Positions 1 to 7,308 of a stretch of DNA of 9,507 bases are shown in pieces. Position numbers and translations under genes: made by a program. Numbering within the stretch: position 1 is the stretch's first letter; the number at the start of each line of letters is the position of its first letter. The stretch spans positions 1 through 9,507 of the forward strand of contig ONMY01000151.1 in assembly GCA_900318975.1 (NCBI GenBank), given 5' to 3'. This DNA is from an uncultured Bacillota bacterium (lineage in GTDB: Bacteria > Bacillota_I > Bacilli_A > Izemoplasmatales > UBA1188). The notes beneath the pieces were generated by a model. It was not told where the DNA came from and searched no databases. It worked only from the letters and a program-made list of their open reading frames with translations.

Positions 1-14
1 AATAAATAAATAAT
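1..14. repeat. short AATA tetranucleotide repeat
   Basis: Bases 1-14 are three AATA units plus a partial fourth, and the run may continue to the left of the window. It lies exactly where the anchor reading frame at 6-140 loses its upstream continuation. Gain or loss of one 4-bp unit would change the frame. The tract is short and the region AT-rich, so it may be chance. Confidence 0.3.
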
Positions 15-140
15 CATAAAATTGTTAAACAAACATCTTGGTGGGAAGAAACTGTTATTGCTCTTGTCGCAATAACTAGTGTTCTTTCTTTAGCATCTAT
101 TGGATTATTAACCGCAAGTTATATTTTAAAAAAGAAATAA
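6..140 (+). pseudogene. C-terminal membrane anchor of a surface-type protein, no start codon
   Basis: This open stretch of 44 codons ends at TAA (138-140) and reads like the end of an anchored surface protein. A polar segment containing SWWEE (about bases 36-50) leads into a hydrophobic helix of about 20 residues rich in Val, Leu, Ile, Ala and Ser, and the protein ends ILKKK, a typical positive-inside stop. No ATG, GTG or TTG occurs in the frame, and a TAA lies immediately upstream at 3-5. The other two frames also meet TAA, at 7-9 and 11-13, so no reading frame can enter from the left without stopping. The likeliest reading is the tail of a surface protein cut off by a frameshift or decay. 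A sequencing or assembly indel in the AT-rich repeat at 1-14, or an unusual start such as ATT at 21, remain possible. There is no LPXTG-like motif. The terminator at 168-201 follows directly. Confidence 0.45.
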
Positions 141-167
141 AAATCTATTCTCCTGATTTTATTTTAT

Positions 168-201
168 AGAGACGAACTCTAACAGTTCGTCTCTTCTTTT
201 T
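168..201 (+). terminator. rho-independent terminator after the anchor fragment
   Basis: A perfect 11-bp stem pairs 168-178 (AGAGACGAACT) with 184-194, around a 5-base loop, and a T-rich run follows (195-201). It is the most stable hairpin I found in the window. It separates the left-edge fragment from the dehydrogenase unit, which suggests the fragment really is the end of a transcribed gene. Confidence 0.85.
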
Positions 202-211
202 ATAATATGTG

Positions 212-240
212 TTTACAATATGTTGTCTATAATTTATAAT
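212..240 (+). promoter_or_regulatory. sigma-A-type promoter of the dehydrogenase-peptidase unit
   Basis: A TTTACA -35 box (212-217) lies 17 bp from a consensus TATAAT -10 box (235-240), about 30 bases before the ATG at 271. A second TATAAT at 228-233 has no well-spaced -35. The ribosome-binding site AAGGGGAG (257-264) follows at a good distance from the start codon. Confidence 0.7.
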
Positions 241-270
241 TATAGTAATTTAATTTAAGGGGAGCATAGT

Positions 271-1233
271 ATGAAAAATTTTGGATGGTGTTTCATCGGT
301 ACAGGCTCAATTGCCTTTACAGTTGCTAAAGAGCTCATTAAGAATGAGAATTCATATATCGCATCTTGTTTTAATAGAACAAAAGAAAAAGCTTTGAAAT
401 TTTCTTTAAAATATGGTGGCAAAGTATATGATAATGCGATAGATGCAATGAATGATGAAAATGTAAGGTGTGTTTATATCGCAGTTACTAACGATAAGCA
501 CTTTGAATATGCTCTAATGGCTATTAAAGCAAAGAAAAACGTCTTAGTTGAAAAACCATTCACCATCAACAAAATGGAAGCAATTAAGCTCATAAATGCT
601 GCTAAAGAAAATGATGTATATATTGCTGAGGCTATGTGGACTTGGTTCAATGATAGTGCAATTAAGGCAAGAGAACTTAGAAAAGAAATTGGTGAGATTA
701 AATATGCTAAAATGAATTTTGGCTTTCCAATTAAATCAATATCAAAAAAAGGAAGACTATGGGATATTGAACTTGGTGGTGGCGCTTTACTTGATCTTGG
801 AGTTTATCCAATAAGATATGCTTATGAGCTTTTTGGAAAACCTAAAGAAATTGTGGCTGAAGCTGAATTATATAATGGAATTGATACTAATACCAAGATA
901 TTATTTAAATATGATGGTTTTAACTGTTTAATAAAGACAAGTTCTAAGCACATATTATCTGAAACAGCTGTAATAAAAGGAGAAGATGGCAACATCAAAG
1001 TTCCATTCTTCCATACAGCACATAAGGTAATTTGTACTAAAAATAATAGAAGAGTTTATAGAGATAAATCTCTTCTTTATGGCAAACAATTTGCGATAGT
1101 AGAAAAAGAAATACTAAGCGGCAAGAAAGAAAGCGATTATGTTTCATTAAAATCAACATTAGATGTAATGGAAATAATGGATAACATAAGAAAACAAATA
1201 GGAGTTATCTATTCACAAGACTTAGACGATTAA
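271..1233 (+). CDS. Gfo/Idh/MocA-family NAD(P)-dependent oxidoreductase
   Basis: This cytoplasmic dehydrogenase probably oxidises or reduces a sugar, polyol or related alcohol using NAD(P). The N-terminal Rossmann fold begins with GTGSIA (residues 10-15). The family EKP motif is at 94-96, with Lys95 the expected catalytic lysine. The AEAMWTWF segment (119-126) and the GGGALLDLGVYP segment (169-180) resemble the dihydrodiol dehydrogenase / 1,5-anhydrofructose reductase branch, in which the Asp and Tyr corresponding to D175 and Y179 act at the active site. The length of 320 residues is usual for the family, and no key residue is missing. The start is well supported by AAGGGGAG six bases upstream. 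The M16C peptidase gene follows 14 bases after the stop, so the two are very likely co-transcribed, though the pairing does not reveal the substrate. The family assignment is firm; the substrate is unknown. Confidence 0.9.
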   Translation: MKNFGWCFIGTGSIAFTVAKELIKNENSYIASCFNRTKEKALKFSLKYGGKVYDNAIDAMNDENVRCVYIAVTNDKHFEYALMAIKAKKNVLVEKPFTINKMEAIKLINAAKENDVYIAEAMWTWFNDSAIKARELRKEIGEIKYAKMNFGFPIKSISKKGRLWDIELGGGALLDLGVYPIRYAYELFGKPKEIVAEAELYNGIDTNTKILFKYDGFNCLIKTSSKHILSETAVIKGEDGNIKVPFFHTAHKVICTKNNRRVYRDKSLLYGKQFAIVEKEILSGKKESDYVSLKSTLDVMEIMDNIRKQIGVIYSQDLDD

Positions 1234-1247
1234 AGGAGACTAAATAT

Positions 1248-4127
1248 ATGGAAAAATACAAATTAATAAAAGAAGAATATATAGCTGATATTGATTCTAA
1301 TGCTAAACTCTATAAGCATATTAAATCTGGTGCAAGAGTTATTACTCTATCGAACACTGATAACAATAAAACCTTTACAATAGGTTTTAGAACACCTCCA
1401 GTAAATGATACCGGTGTTCCACATATCCTTGAGCACTCAACTCTTTCAGGATCAACAAAATATCCAGTAAAGGACCCTTTTGTTGAACTTTTAAAAGGGT
1501 CTTTAAATACATTCTTAAATGCGATGACTTTTTCAGATAAGACTCTATATCCTGTTGCAAGTTGCAACAATAAGGATTTTAATAATCTAATGGATGTCTA
1601 TTTAGACGCTGTGTTCTATCCAAATGTTTATAAACATGAAGAAATCTTCAAACAAGAGGGATGGCACTATGAAATAGATAGTTTAGATGATGATATTAAA
1701 ATTAATGGTGTTGTTTACAACGAGATGAAAGGCGCTTTTTCAAGTGCACTTGAAGTTGTCTATAGAAGAATTAGTCATTCACTATTCCCAGATACCACAT
1801 ATGGAGTTGAATCTGGCGGAGATCCAAAACATATCCCAGAACTATCTTATGAAGAATTTAAAGATTTTCATAGGAAGTATTATTCTCCAGCTAACTCATA
1901 TATCGTTCTTTATGGCGATATGGATATGGAAGAAAGACTAAACTATATGGACACTGAATATCTATCTAAATTTGATATCATCGATGTTAAATCAGAAATA
2001 GAATATCAAAAACCATTTAAAAAGATGGTTATTGATAGATTCGATTACCCTGTAAGCAAGGATGAATCGCTAGAAAACAAAACATATTATGCATACAATA
2101 GCGTTATTGGTGATTATAAAGATGATTTACTTGCATCAGCTTTTTCAATTCTTTCATATTGTCTATTTGATATTCCTGGTGCTCCACTAAGACAAGCTCT
2201 ACTTGATAGTGGAATTTGTAAAGATGTTATGGGTGGATATGATGATGGAACACTACAACCAATCTTTTCAGTAATCACAAAAGACTCAAAAGAGGGGATG
2301 GAAGAAGAATTCCTTAAGATTATCAAAAAGACTCTTAAGAAAATCGCAAAAGAGGGAATTGATAAAAAGTCACTTTTATCAGCTATAAATATTGCTGAAT
2401 TTAGATTTAAAGAAGCTGATATGGGAAGATTTCCTAAAGGACTAGCATATACTATTACTTTATTTGGATCATGGTTATATGATGATAATAAACCATTTGA
2501 AAAATTAAAAGTTAGTGATCTTTTTGATAGTCTTAGAAAGAAAGCAAGCGAAGATTACTTTGAAAGACTAATAACTGATTATTTATTAAATAATAAACAC
2601 GCAAGTTTGATGGTTGCATCTCCAAACAACACTATCCTTGAAAAGGAAGAAAATGAATTAAAGGATAAACTAAAAGTCTTAAAAGATTCACTTTCAAAAG
2701 AAGAACTTTTGAAGATGATTGAAGATACAAAACGTCAAAGAGAATATTCTGAAACACCATCAAGTGACAAAGATTTAGCAAAGCTTCCACATCTATCACT
2801 TGCTGATATAGAAACAGAAGGTGAAAAACTCGTTAATGAAGAAAAAGAATTTGAAGGTATTAAAATCATTGAACATCCTATTAAAACAAACGGAATTGGA
2901 TATTTAACATTACAATTTGATGCATCAAATATAAAACCAGATTACATTAAATTAATGGGGCCTCTTTCTATTCTTTTATCACAAGTTGACACAAATAATT
3001 ATACATACTCAGAACTCGCAAAAGAGATAAATTTAAATACTGGTGGTATTGGTACAACTATTAGCACTTATACTAATGGAAGTGAAGTTCATCCGTTTAT
3101 TTCACTTTCAACTAAATATTTTTATGGTAAAGAGTCTTATGCATTTAATTACCTAACAGAAATTATAATGAGCTCAAAATTCAATAAAAAATCAAGAATA
3201 AAAGAACTCTTAGAAGAAGCTAAGAGTGGACTTGAAATGGGACTAATGCGCTCTGGTGATCAAGCATCCATGAGAAGAGCTTTATCTTATATAGATAAGA
3301 GTAACTATTATATTGATTTATTTAGAGGAATTGAACAATATAATTTCTTAAAAGATTTACTTGAAAACTTTGATAAGAAATATAGAAGCTTTATCTCAAA
3401 GCTAGTAAAATTAGAAAAAGAATTATTTAGGGCTGAAAATCTAATCGTTTCATATACTGGTACTGAAATAGGTTATATTGATTATCTTAAAAACTTCAAA
3501 GCATCACTCTACACTGAAGATGTTCAAAAATTTACTTTTAAATTTAAAAAGAATGTTAGAAATGAAGCATTCAAAACTCCAGGACAGGTTCAGTACGTAT
3601 CTAAAGTTGGCCTTTTTGATAAGACTAAAGTTACTGGATCACTCCTTGTATTCTATCAAATATTATCATTTGAATATCTCTGGGTTAAGGTAAGAGTAAT
3701 TGGTGGTGCATATGGTGCTAGAACTACTGCATCAAGAGATGGAATAATTTCATTCTCATCATATAGAGATCCTAAATTAAAAGAAACTCTAGAAGTATAT
3801 GATGCTATTCCTGAATTTATAAGCAAACTAAAATTTAATGATGAAAAGATGCTTCAATTCATCATTGGTGCAATTGGAAGAATTGATGCACCAATGACAC
3901 CAAGACAAAAAGGCGAATATTCAATGTATTGTTACTTAACTGGAATTACTGACGAAGAAGAACAAAGAATTAGATTAGAACTATTACATACAACATTAAA
4001 AGATATCAAAGCACTAAAACCAATCTATAAGAGCGTTTTAAAACAAAATGTTTATTGTGCTATCGGTAATGAAAACGTAATAGAAACTAACAAAGATATT
4101 TTTAAAGAAGTTAAGAATTTATTATAA
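1248..4127 (+). CDS. M16C (presequence protease-like) zinc metallopeptidase
   Basis: This large cytoplasmic peptidase belongs to the insulinase superfamily, M16C group (mitochondrial PreP, falcilysin), whose members close around unfolded peptides and cut them up. The inverted zinc motif HILEH is at residues 59-63: H59 and H63 bind zinc and E62 is the catalytic base. The third ligand is E159 in YNEMKGAF, 100 residues after H59, as expected. The distal Arg-Tyr pair that contacts substrate is present at R816 and Y822 in RVIGGAYG. The 959 residues cover the usual four-domain architecture: an active M16 N-terminal domain, a second M16 domain, a helical M16C-associated linker around 480-700, and two C-terminal domains' worth of sequence. 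No signal peptide is visible, so it probably degrades cytosolic peptides. The start has AGGAGA (1235-1240) just upstream. It is the second gene of the unit and is followed by a hairpin terminator. Confidence 0.93.
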   Translation: MEKYKLIKEEYIADIDSNAKLYKHIKSGARVITLSNTDNNKTFTIGFRTPPVNDTGVPHILEHSTLSGSTKYPVKDPFVELLKGSLNTFLNAMTFSDKTLYPVASCNNKDFNNLMDVYLDAVFYPNVYKHEEIFKQEGWHYEIDSLDDDIKINGVVYNEMKGAFSSALEVVYRRISHSLFPDTTYGVESGGDPKHIPELSYEEFKDFHRKYYSPANSYIVLYGDMDMEERLNYMDTEYLSKFDIIDVKSEIEYQKPFKKMVIDRFDYPVSKDESLENKTYYAYNSVIGDYKDDLLASAFSILSYCLFDIPGAPLRQALLDSGICKDVMGGYDDGTLQPIFSVITKDSKEGMEEEFLKIIKKTLKKIAKEGIDKKSLLSAINIAEFRFKEADMGRFPKGLAYTITLFGSWLYDDNKPFEKLKVSDLFDSLRKKASEDYFERLITDYLLNNKHASLMVASPNNTILEKEENELKDKLKVLKDSLSKEELLKMIEDTKRQREYSETPSSDKDLAKLPHLSLADIETEGEKLVNEEKEFEGIKIIEHPIKTNGIGYLTLQFDASNIKPDYIKLMGPLSILLSQVDTNNYTYSELAKEINLNTGGIGTTISTYTNGSEVHPFISLSTKYFYGKESYAFNYLTEIIMSSKFNKKSRIKELLEEAKSGLEMGLMRSGDQASMRRALSYIDKSNYYIDLFRGIEQYNFLKDLLENFDKKYRSFISKLVKLEKELFRAENLIVSYTGTEIGYIDYLKNFKASLYTEDVQKFTFKFKKNVRNEAFKTPGQVQYVSKVGLFDKTKVTGSLLVFYQILSFEYLWVKVRVIGGAYGARTTASRDGIISFSSYRDPKLKETLEVYDAIPEFISKLKFNDEKMLQFIIGAIGRIDAPMTPRQKGEYSMYCYLTGITDEEEQRIRLELLHTTLKDIKALKPIYKSVLKQNVYCAIGNENVIETNKDIFKEVKNLL

Positions 4128-4133
4128 TTTCAT

Positions 4134-4158
4134 AAATAGGGTCGTTTGACCCTATTTT
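4134..4158 (+). terminator. rho-independent terminator after the M16C peptidase
   Basis: A 10-bp perfect stem pairs AAATAGGGTC (4134-4143) with 4148-4157 around a 4-base loop. The right arm runs into TTTT followed by TTAA, so the T tail is short. It sits seven bases after the stop codon and separates two units on the same strand. Confidence 0.75.
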
Positions 4159-4172
4159 AATTAAAAAACATC

Positions 4173-4206
4173 TTTCTTTATTAGATTTTCAGTTTATAAT
4201 TATAAT
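4173..4206 (+). promoter_or_regulatory. probable promoter of the RCK_C / YkgJ / acyltransferase operon
   Basis: Two consecutive TATAAT hexamers (4195-4200 and 4201-4206) lie about 30 bases before the ATG at 4235. The matching -35 region is poor: TTTCTT at 4173-4178 is 16 bp from the first, and TTATTA at 4178-4183 is 17 bp from the second. The position between a terminator and an operon makes a promoter likely, but the exact -35 is uncertain. Confidence 0.5.
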
Positions 4207-4215
4207 ATAAAGAAA
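4173..4215. repeat. 9-bp inverted repeat flanking the -10 region
   Basis: TTTCTTTAT (4173-4181) is repeated perfectly inverted as ATAAAGAAA (4207-4215), with 25 bases between. The two TATAAT boxes lie in that interval. It could be an operator or a leader hairpin, or chance in AT-rich DNA. Confidence 0.3.
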
Positions 4216-4234
4216 TAAAGGATGGAGATATTAT

Positions 4235-5227
4235 ATGAGTTTTGATATCGCGCTTATAATAATTCTTGGTGTGATTGTTGCATATGCCGTTTTAATTAAT
4301 CTATATACAATTTTCTTTCAACTATCAGGCCTTTCTTGGGCTAAATCTAGGTTCCAAGTAATTTCTCTTCTTACCAATTCCGGTTTTACAACAAGAGAAA
4401 GTGAAGTAATTACATCTAATAGACTTAGAAGAAAACTAGCTATGGCAGTTATGCTTACAGGGCATATTTTCTCAATCGTAATTATATCTTTATTTGTAAA
4501 CCTTGTATTTAGTTTTGATGCTCAACAAGTTTCAGAAAGCATATGGATTATCGCAATTGCGGCAATCTCATTTGTTGTATTACTAATAATAATAAGACTT
4601 CCAAAAATCAATGAAGCTTTTTCAAAAATGTTAAAAAGCGCAAGCATTAGAATTTTAAAGAATAAAGGAAAAAATGTATTAACTGTATTTGATGAAATTG
4701 GCGAAGATGCAGTATGCGAAATCATCCTCTATGGTCTTCCTGAATTCCTTAATGAAAAAAGATTAGAAGAAACTCATATCAATACAAAATATGGAATAAA
4801 TGTTCTATCAGTAATTAGAAATCGTAAAAGCTTAAAAGTAAACGCATCAACTATTATATGTCCTGGTGATATCATACTTGTATTTGGAAATCTATTAAAT
4901 ATCAAAGATATTTTCCTAAAGGAAAAGATTATCAAACCTGAAGAATTAACCAATAAAGAAAACGTCATTAATCTTCTTGATAATTATGGTGATAATGCAA
5001 TTGTTGAAGTTCAACTTAATGCTGTTCCAGAGTTTATTGCTAATAAGCCACTTTCAGAAACAAATATAAGAGAAGTTTATCATATCTTTATTCTAAGCGT
5101 TGTAAGAAGAGGAAATGACGTATTAATTGATGGAAATACTAGATTCGAACAATATGATCATATTACTATTTTTGGACCATATAATAGTATAAAACAGTTA
5201 TTCATAACATCGAGGAATCAAATTTAA
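4235..5227 (+). CDS. membrane protein with tandem RCK_C (TrkA_C) domains, possibly cation-transport related
   Basis: The first 125 of 330 residues hold three hydrophobic helices (about 4-28, 69-93 and 102-121). Two TrkA_C/RCK_C-type domains follow in the cytoplasm (about 157-228 and 253-325); they resemble each other, for example LPEFLNEKRLEET against VPEFIANKPLSET. RCK_C domains gate potassium channels and transporters, and in several Gram-positive proteins (KtrA, CpaA, KhtT) they bind cyclic di-AMP. Between helices 1 and 2 lies LLTNSGFTTRE (45-55), followed by RRKLAMAVML, reminiscent of a pore loop and following helix of Trk/Ktr/HKT transporters. That resemblance is by eye only. The RCK_N nucleotide-binding domain is absent. 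The GGAG at 4224-4227 supports the start. It leads a three-gene operon, with the next start six bases after its stop. A potassium or cation channel, or a regulatory subunit, is inferred, not shown. Confidence 0.75.
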   Translation: MSFDIALIIILGVIVAYAVLINLYTIFFQLSGLSWAKSRFQVISLLTNSGFTTRESEVITSNRLRRKLAMAVMLTGHIFSIVIISLFVNLVFSFDAQQVSESIWIIAIAAISFVVLLIIIRLPKINEAFSKMLKSASIRILKNKGKNVLTVFDEIGEDAVCEIILYGLPEFLNEKRLEETHINTKYGINVLSVIRNRKSLKVNASTIICPGDIILVFGNLLNIKDIFLKEKIIKPEELTNKENVINLLDNYGDNAIVEVQLNAVPEFIANKPLSETNIREVYHIFILSVVRRGNDVLIDGNTRFEQYDHITIFGPYNSIKQLFITSRNQI

Positions 5228-5233
5228 AGGGAT

Positions 5234-5839
5234 ATGTCATTAGAATTACTAGATAAAACTAGCTTAAAAGAAAAAATAGATGAGATTAAAAGAATTTATG
5301 ATGAGCTTGAACTAAAACAAAAAGATTTTTGTTCAAGTTTTGATATTCATTGTATTGATGGGTGTGGAAAGTGCTGTGAAAACTATATCCCTGATATAAA
5401 AATAGTAGAAGCATATTTTATCGCATATGGCCTAATAAAAGAAGGACGAGATAAAGAGATATATGAGTTATTAAACAATAACAACAACGATAAAACCTGT
5501 CCTCTATTTATCAAAGATTCAAAATATCATTGTTCCTTATATAAGTATAGGCCACTCGTATGTAGACTCTTTGGCGCATCATTTAATAAAGATAAAAATG
5601 GTGATATAGCATATAGGAATTGTAAATGGAAAAATGAAGAATATCTCTCATTAAATGAATCAAATAAAAAGAAGGACCTCCTTATATTTATGAGTGATTA
5701 TGGAGAAATGCTTCAAGAGATTAACCCAGATGATTCAAATACAGAATTATTAACAATTGCTGTTAAAAAAGCATTAGATAATATATATTACATATTAGAC
5801 TTAGAAGAAAAACAAACTAGTAACAAGGAATCAGTATGA
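5234..5839 (+). CDS. YkgJ-type cysteine-cluster protein
   Basis: This soluble protein of 201 residues belongs to the YkgJ/UPF0153 group, thought to bind zinc or an iron-sulfur cluster through conserved cysteines; its biochemical role is not established. The visible pattern is C40-x3-C44-x2-C47-C48, then C89 (TCPLF), C100, the characteristic RPLVCRLFG with C110, and C130. Additional C33 is near the N-terminus. The remainder is helical and charged, with no signal peptide or membrane segment. The ATG lies six bases after the upstream stop. The only purine-rich run, AAAGGGA (5226-5232), is almost touching the ATG, which is unusually close, and no ATG, GTG or TTG occurs in the next 15 codons. Translation is therefore probably coupled to the upstream gene. 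Its stop (TGA) overlaps the next ATG by four bases, which also points to coupling with the acyltransferase. Confidence 0.85.
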   Translation: MSLELLDKTSLKEKIDEIKRIYDELELKQKDFCSSFDIHCIDGCGKCCENYIPDIKIVEAYFIAYGLIKEGRDKEIYELLNNNNNDKTCPLFIKDSKYHCSLYKYRPLVCRLFGASFNKDKNGDIAYRNCKWKNEEYLSLNESNKKKDLLIFMSDYGEMLQEINPDDSNTELLTIAVKKALDNIYYILDLEEKQTSNKESV

Positions 5840-7125
5840 AACAAATAGATTATAAAAACTTAGAAAGATTTGATATGAAAATGCCACCAAGAAGAGTTAA
5901 GTGGTATTTAAAACCAATAATTAAACTTTTGGTAGCTCCAGCAATTAAAAAATATAAACCAATAATCCACAACAATGTTCCAAAGGATTTAAAAGCACCT
6001 TTTATCCTTCTTTGTAATCACAATGCATTTTTAGATTTCAAAATTGCAGCTACACTTCTCGGTAAAAATCCAGCTAACTATATCGTTGCAATCGATGGTT
6101 TCATTGGAAGAGAAGGCCTTTTAAGAAATGTTGGATGTATTTGTAAAAGAAAATTTACAAATGATATAAGGCTTGTAAAACAAATTAAGAAATGCTTAGA
6201 CATGGAGAATGTAGTAGTAATCTATCCTGAGGCTAGATATTCTCTTTGTGGTACAACCGCAGTTCTTCCAGAATCTCTTGGAAAACTATTAAAACTATAC
6301 AAAGTACCAGTAGTATCTCTAATAAGTCATGGTCATCATGTCAATTCACCATTTTGGGATACATCTCATGAAAGAGGAATAGATCATACAGAAGAAGAAT
6401 ATGATATGCTATTTACTAAAGAAGAACTCGAAAGCTTATCGGTAGATGAAGTCAACGAAAGAATCGTTGAACGATTTAAGTATGATGATTTCAAATGGCA
6501 AAAGGATAATAATATTATTGTAAATGATAAGAATAGAGCTCTAGGGCTTCACCGCGTGCTCTATCAATGTCCTCATTGTAAGACTGAATTTAAGATGAAA
6601 TCAGAGGGTTCAAAGCTTTTCTGCACTAATTGTTCTAAAGAATGGGAAATGACTGAACTTGGCGAACTTAAAGCTTTAAACAACGAGGAAACAGAATTCT
6701 CACATATTCCAGATTGGTATGAATGGCAAAGAGAAAATGTTAAAGAAGAAGTTAAAAATGGAACTTATTCTTCAGGAATACTAAATGTTACAGTTGATTC
6801 TCTTCCAAATGCTAAAAAGTTTATCCGTCTTGGAAGAGGCACAATGATACATGATATGAATGGCTTTAAAGTAACTGGCACTGATTTAAATGGCGAACCA
6901 TTTGAAATGATTAAAGAAGTAAGTTCATTATATTCATGTCATATAGAATATCAATACTTATTTAAGCATGGTGATTGTGTAGATTTAAATACATTAGATG
7001 ATACATGGTATATCTATCCAGATGGAGAGGACTTTGCAGTTACAAAAATGGCACTCGCAACTGAGGAGTTATTCTTTGACCATCTAAGAAAGATTGGAAA
7101 ACCTATCAAAAAAGGACTTGCTTAA
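5836..7125 (+). CDS. PlsC-type lysophospholipid acyltransferase with zinc ribbon and extra C-terminal domain
   Basis: Residues about 50-175 form a PlsC/LPLAT acyltransferase, the family that transfers an acyl chain to lysophosphatidate or a similar acceptor at the inner face of the membrane. The catalytic HX4D motif is NHNAFLD (H62, D67), and the acceptor-binding motif is YPEARYS (130-136), a variant of the usual FPEGTR. A basic, amphipathic N-terminal region (18-42) probably touches the membrane. At 429 residues it is far longer than a typical PlsC (about 200-260). The extra part holds a four-cysteine zinc ribbon (CPHC at 245-248, CTNC at 263-266) and a C-terminal domain (about 305-420) with beta-rich character that I do not recognise with confidence. 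AAGGA (5825-5829) precedes the ATG, and the gene overlaps the YkgJ stop by four bases. The family call is firm; whether the acceptor is lysophosphatidate is inferred. Confidence 0.85.
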   Translation: MKQIDYKNLERFDMKMPPRRVKWYLKPIIKLLVAPAIKKYKPIIHNNVPKDLKAPFILLCNHNAFLDFKIAATLLGKNPANYIVAIDGFIGREGLLRNVGCICKRKFTNDIRLVKQIKKCLDMENVVVIYPEARYSLCGTTAVLPESLGKLLKLYKVPVVSLISHGHHVNSPFWDTSHERGIDHTEEEYDMLFTKEELESLSVDEVNERIVERFKYDDFKWQKDNNIIVNDKNRALGLHRVLYQCPHCKTEFKMKSEGSKLFCTNCSKEWEMTELGELKALNNEETEFSHIPDWYEWQRENVKEEVKNGTYSSGILNVTVDSLPNAKKFIRLGRGTMIHDMNGFKVTGTDLNGEPFEMIKEVSSLYSCHIEYQYLFKHGDCVDLNTLDDTWYIYPDGEDFAVTKMALATEELFFDHLRKIGKPIKKGLA

Positions 7126-7140
7126 TACTTATTTAGAAAT

Positions 7141-7174
7141 AAAAAAGTCGACACAATTGTATCGACTTTTTTTA
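7141..7174. terminator. bidirectional terminator between the acyltransferase and tRNA-Tyr
   Basis: AAAAAAGTCGA (7141-7151) pairs with TCGACTTTTTT (7162-7172), with partial pairing continuing into the interval through ACA/TGT. An A-run on the left and a T-run on the right give T tails on both strands. It can therefore end the rightward operon as well as the leftward tRNA transcript, whose 3' end is only a few bases away. Confidence 0.85.
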
Positions 7175-7179
7175 TAAGA

Positions 7180-7264
7180 TGGTGGGAAGAGATGGATTCG
7201 AACCATCGAACTCGTAGAGAGTGGATTTACAGTCCACCGCGTTTAGCCTCTTCGCTATCTTCCC
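7180..7264 (-). tRNA. tRNA-Tyr (anticodon GUA)
   Basis: On the minus strand the 85-nt sequence folds as a class II tRNA. The 7-bp acceptor stem is GGGAAGA with TCTTCCC, followed by discriminator A and an encoded CCA. The D stem is GCG/CGC with a GG in the loop. The anticodon stem GTGGA/TCCAC encloses the loop CTGTAAA, with anticodon GTA at 7228-7230 (read on the minus strand). A 13-nt variable arm, expected for bacterial tRNA-Tyr, precedes the T arm GATGG-TTCGAAT-CCATC. All stems pair. It is a single, isolated tRNA transcribed toward the acyltransferase operon, and the 3' end lies next to the shared terminator. Confidence 0.96.
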
Positions 7265-7278
7265 AAATCGGCTTTCTT

Positions 7279-7308
7279 ATTATAGCATAATTATTTATCT
7301 TATAGCAA
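7279..7308 (-). promoter_or_regulatory. promoter of tRNA-Tyr (extended -10)
   Basis: On the minus strand TATAAT (7279-7284) is preceded by TGC, giving an extended -10 (TGnTATAAT). TTGCTA (7303-7308) lies 18 bp upstream as a partial -35. The tRNA 5' end is 14 bases downstream of the -10, so the leader would be very short. Confidence 0.6.

Noticed and set aside
1310..1570. Minus-strand open frame inside the M16C peptidase
   Set aside because: It lies wholly opposite the zinc-motif region of the peptidase, has no ribosome-binding site and no recognisable protein features.
1744..1941. Short plus-strand frame within the peptidase gene
   Set aside because: It is an out-of-phase overlap with the M16 domain. 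The peptidase frame is uninterrupted and carries the conserved residues.
4522..4968. Two minus-strand frames inside the RCK_C gene
   Set aside because: Both are opposite well-defined RCK_C and membrane segments, have no ribosome-binding sites and show no family motifs.
5837..5839. TGA as tryptophan (mycoplasma code)
   Set aside because: Reading through TGA at the YkgJ and PHP stops would add only three and two residues respectively, no TGA occurs inside any gene, and the tryptophans I checked are TGG. The standard code explains the window.
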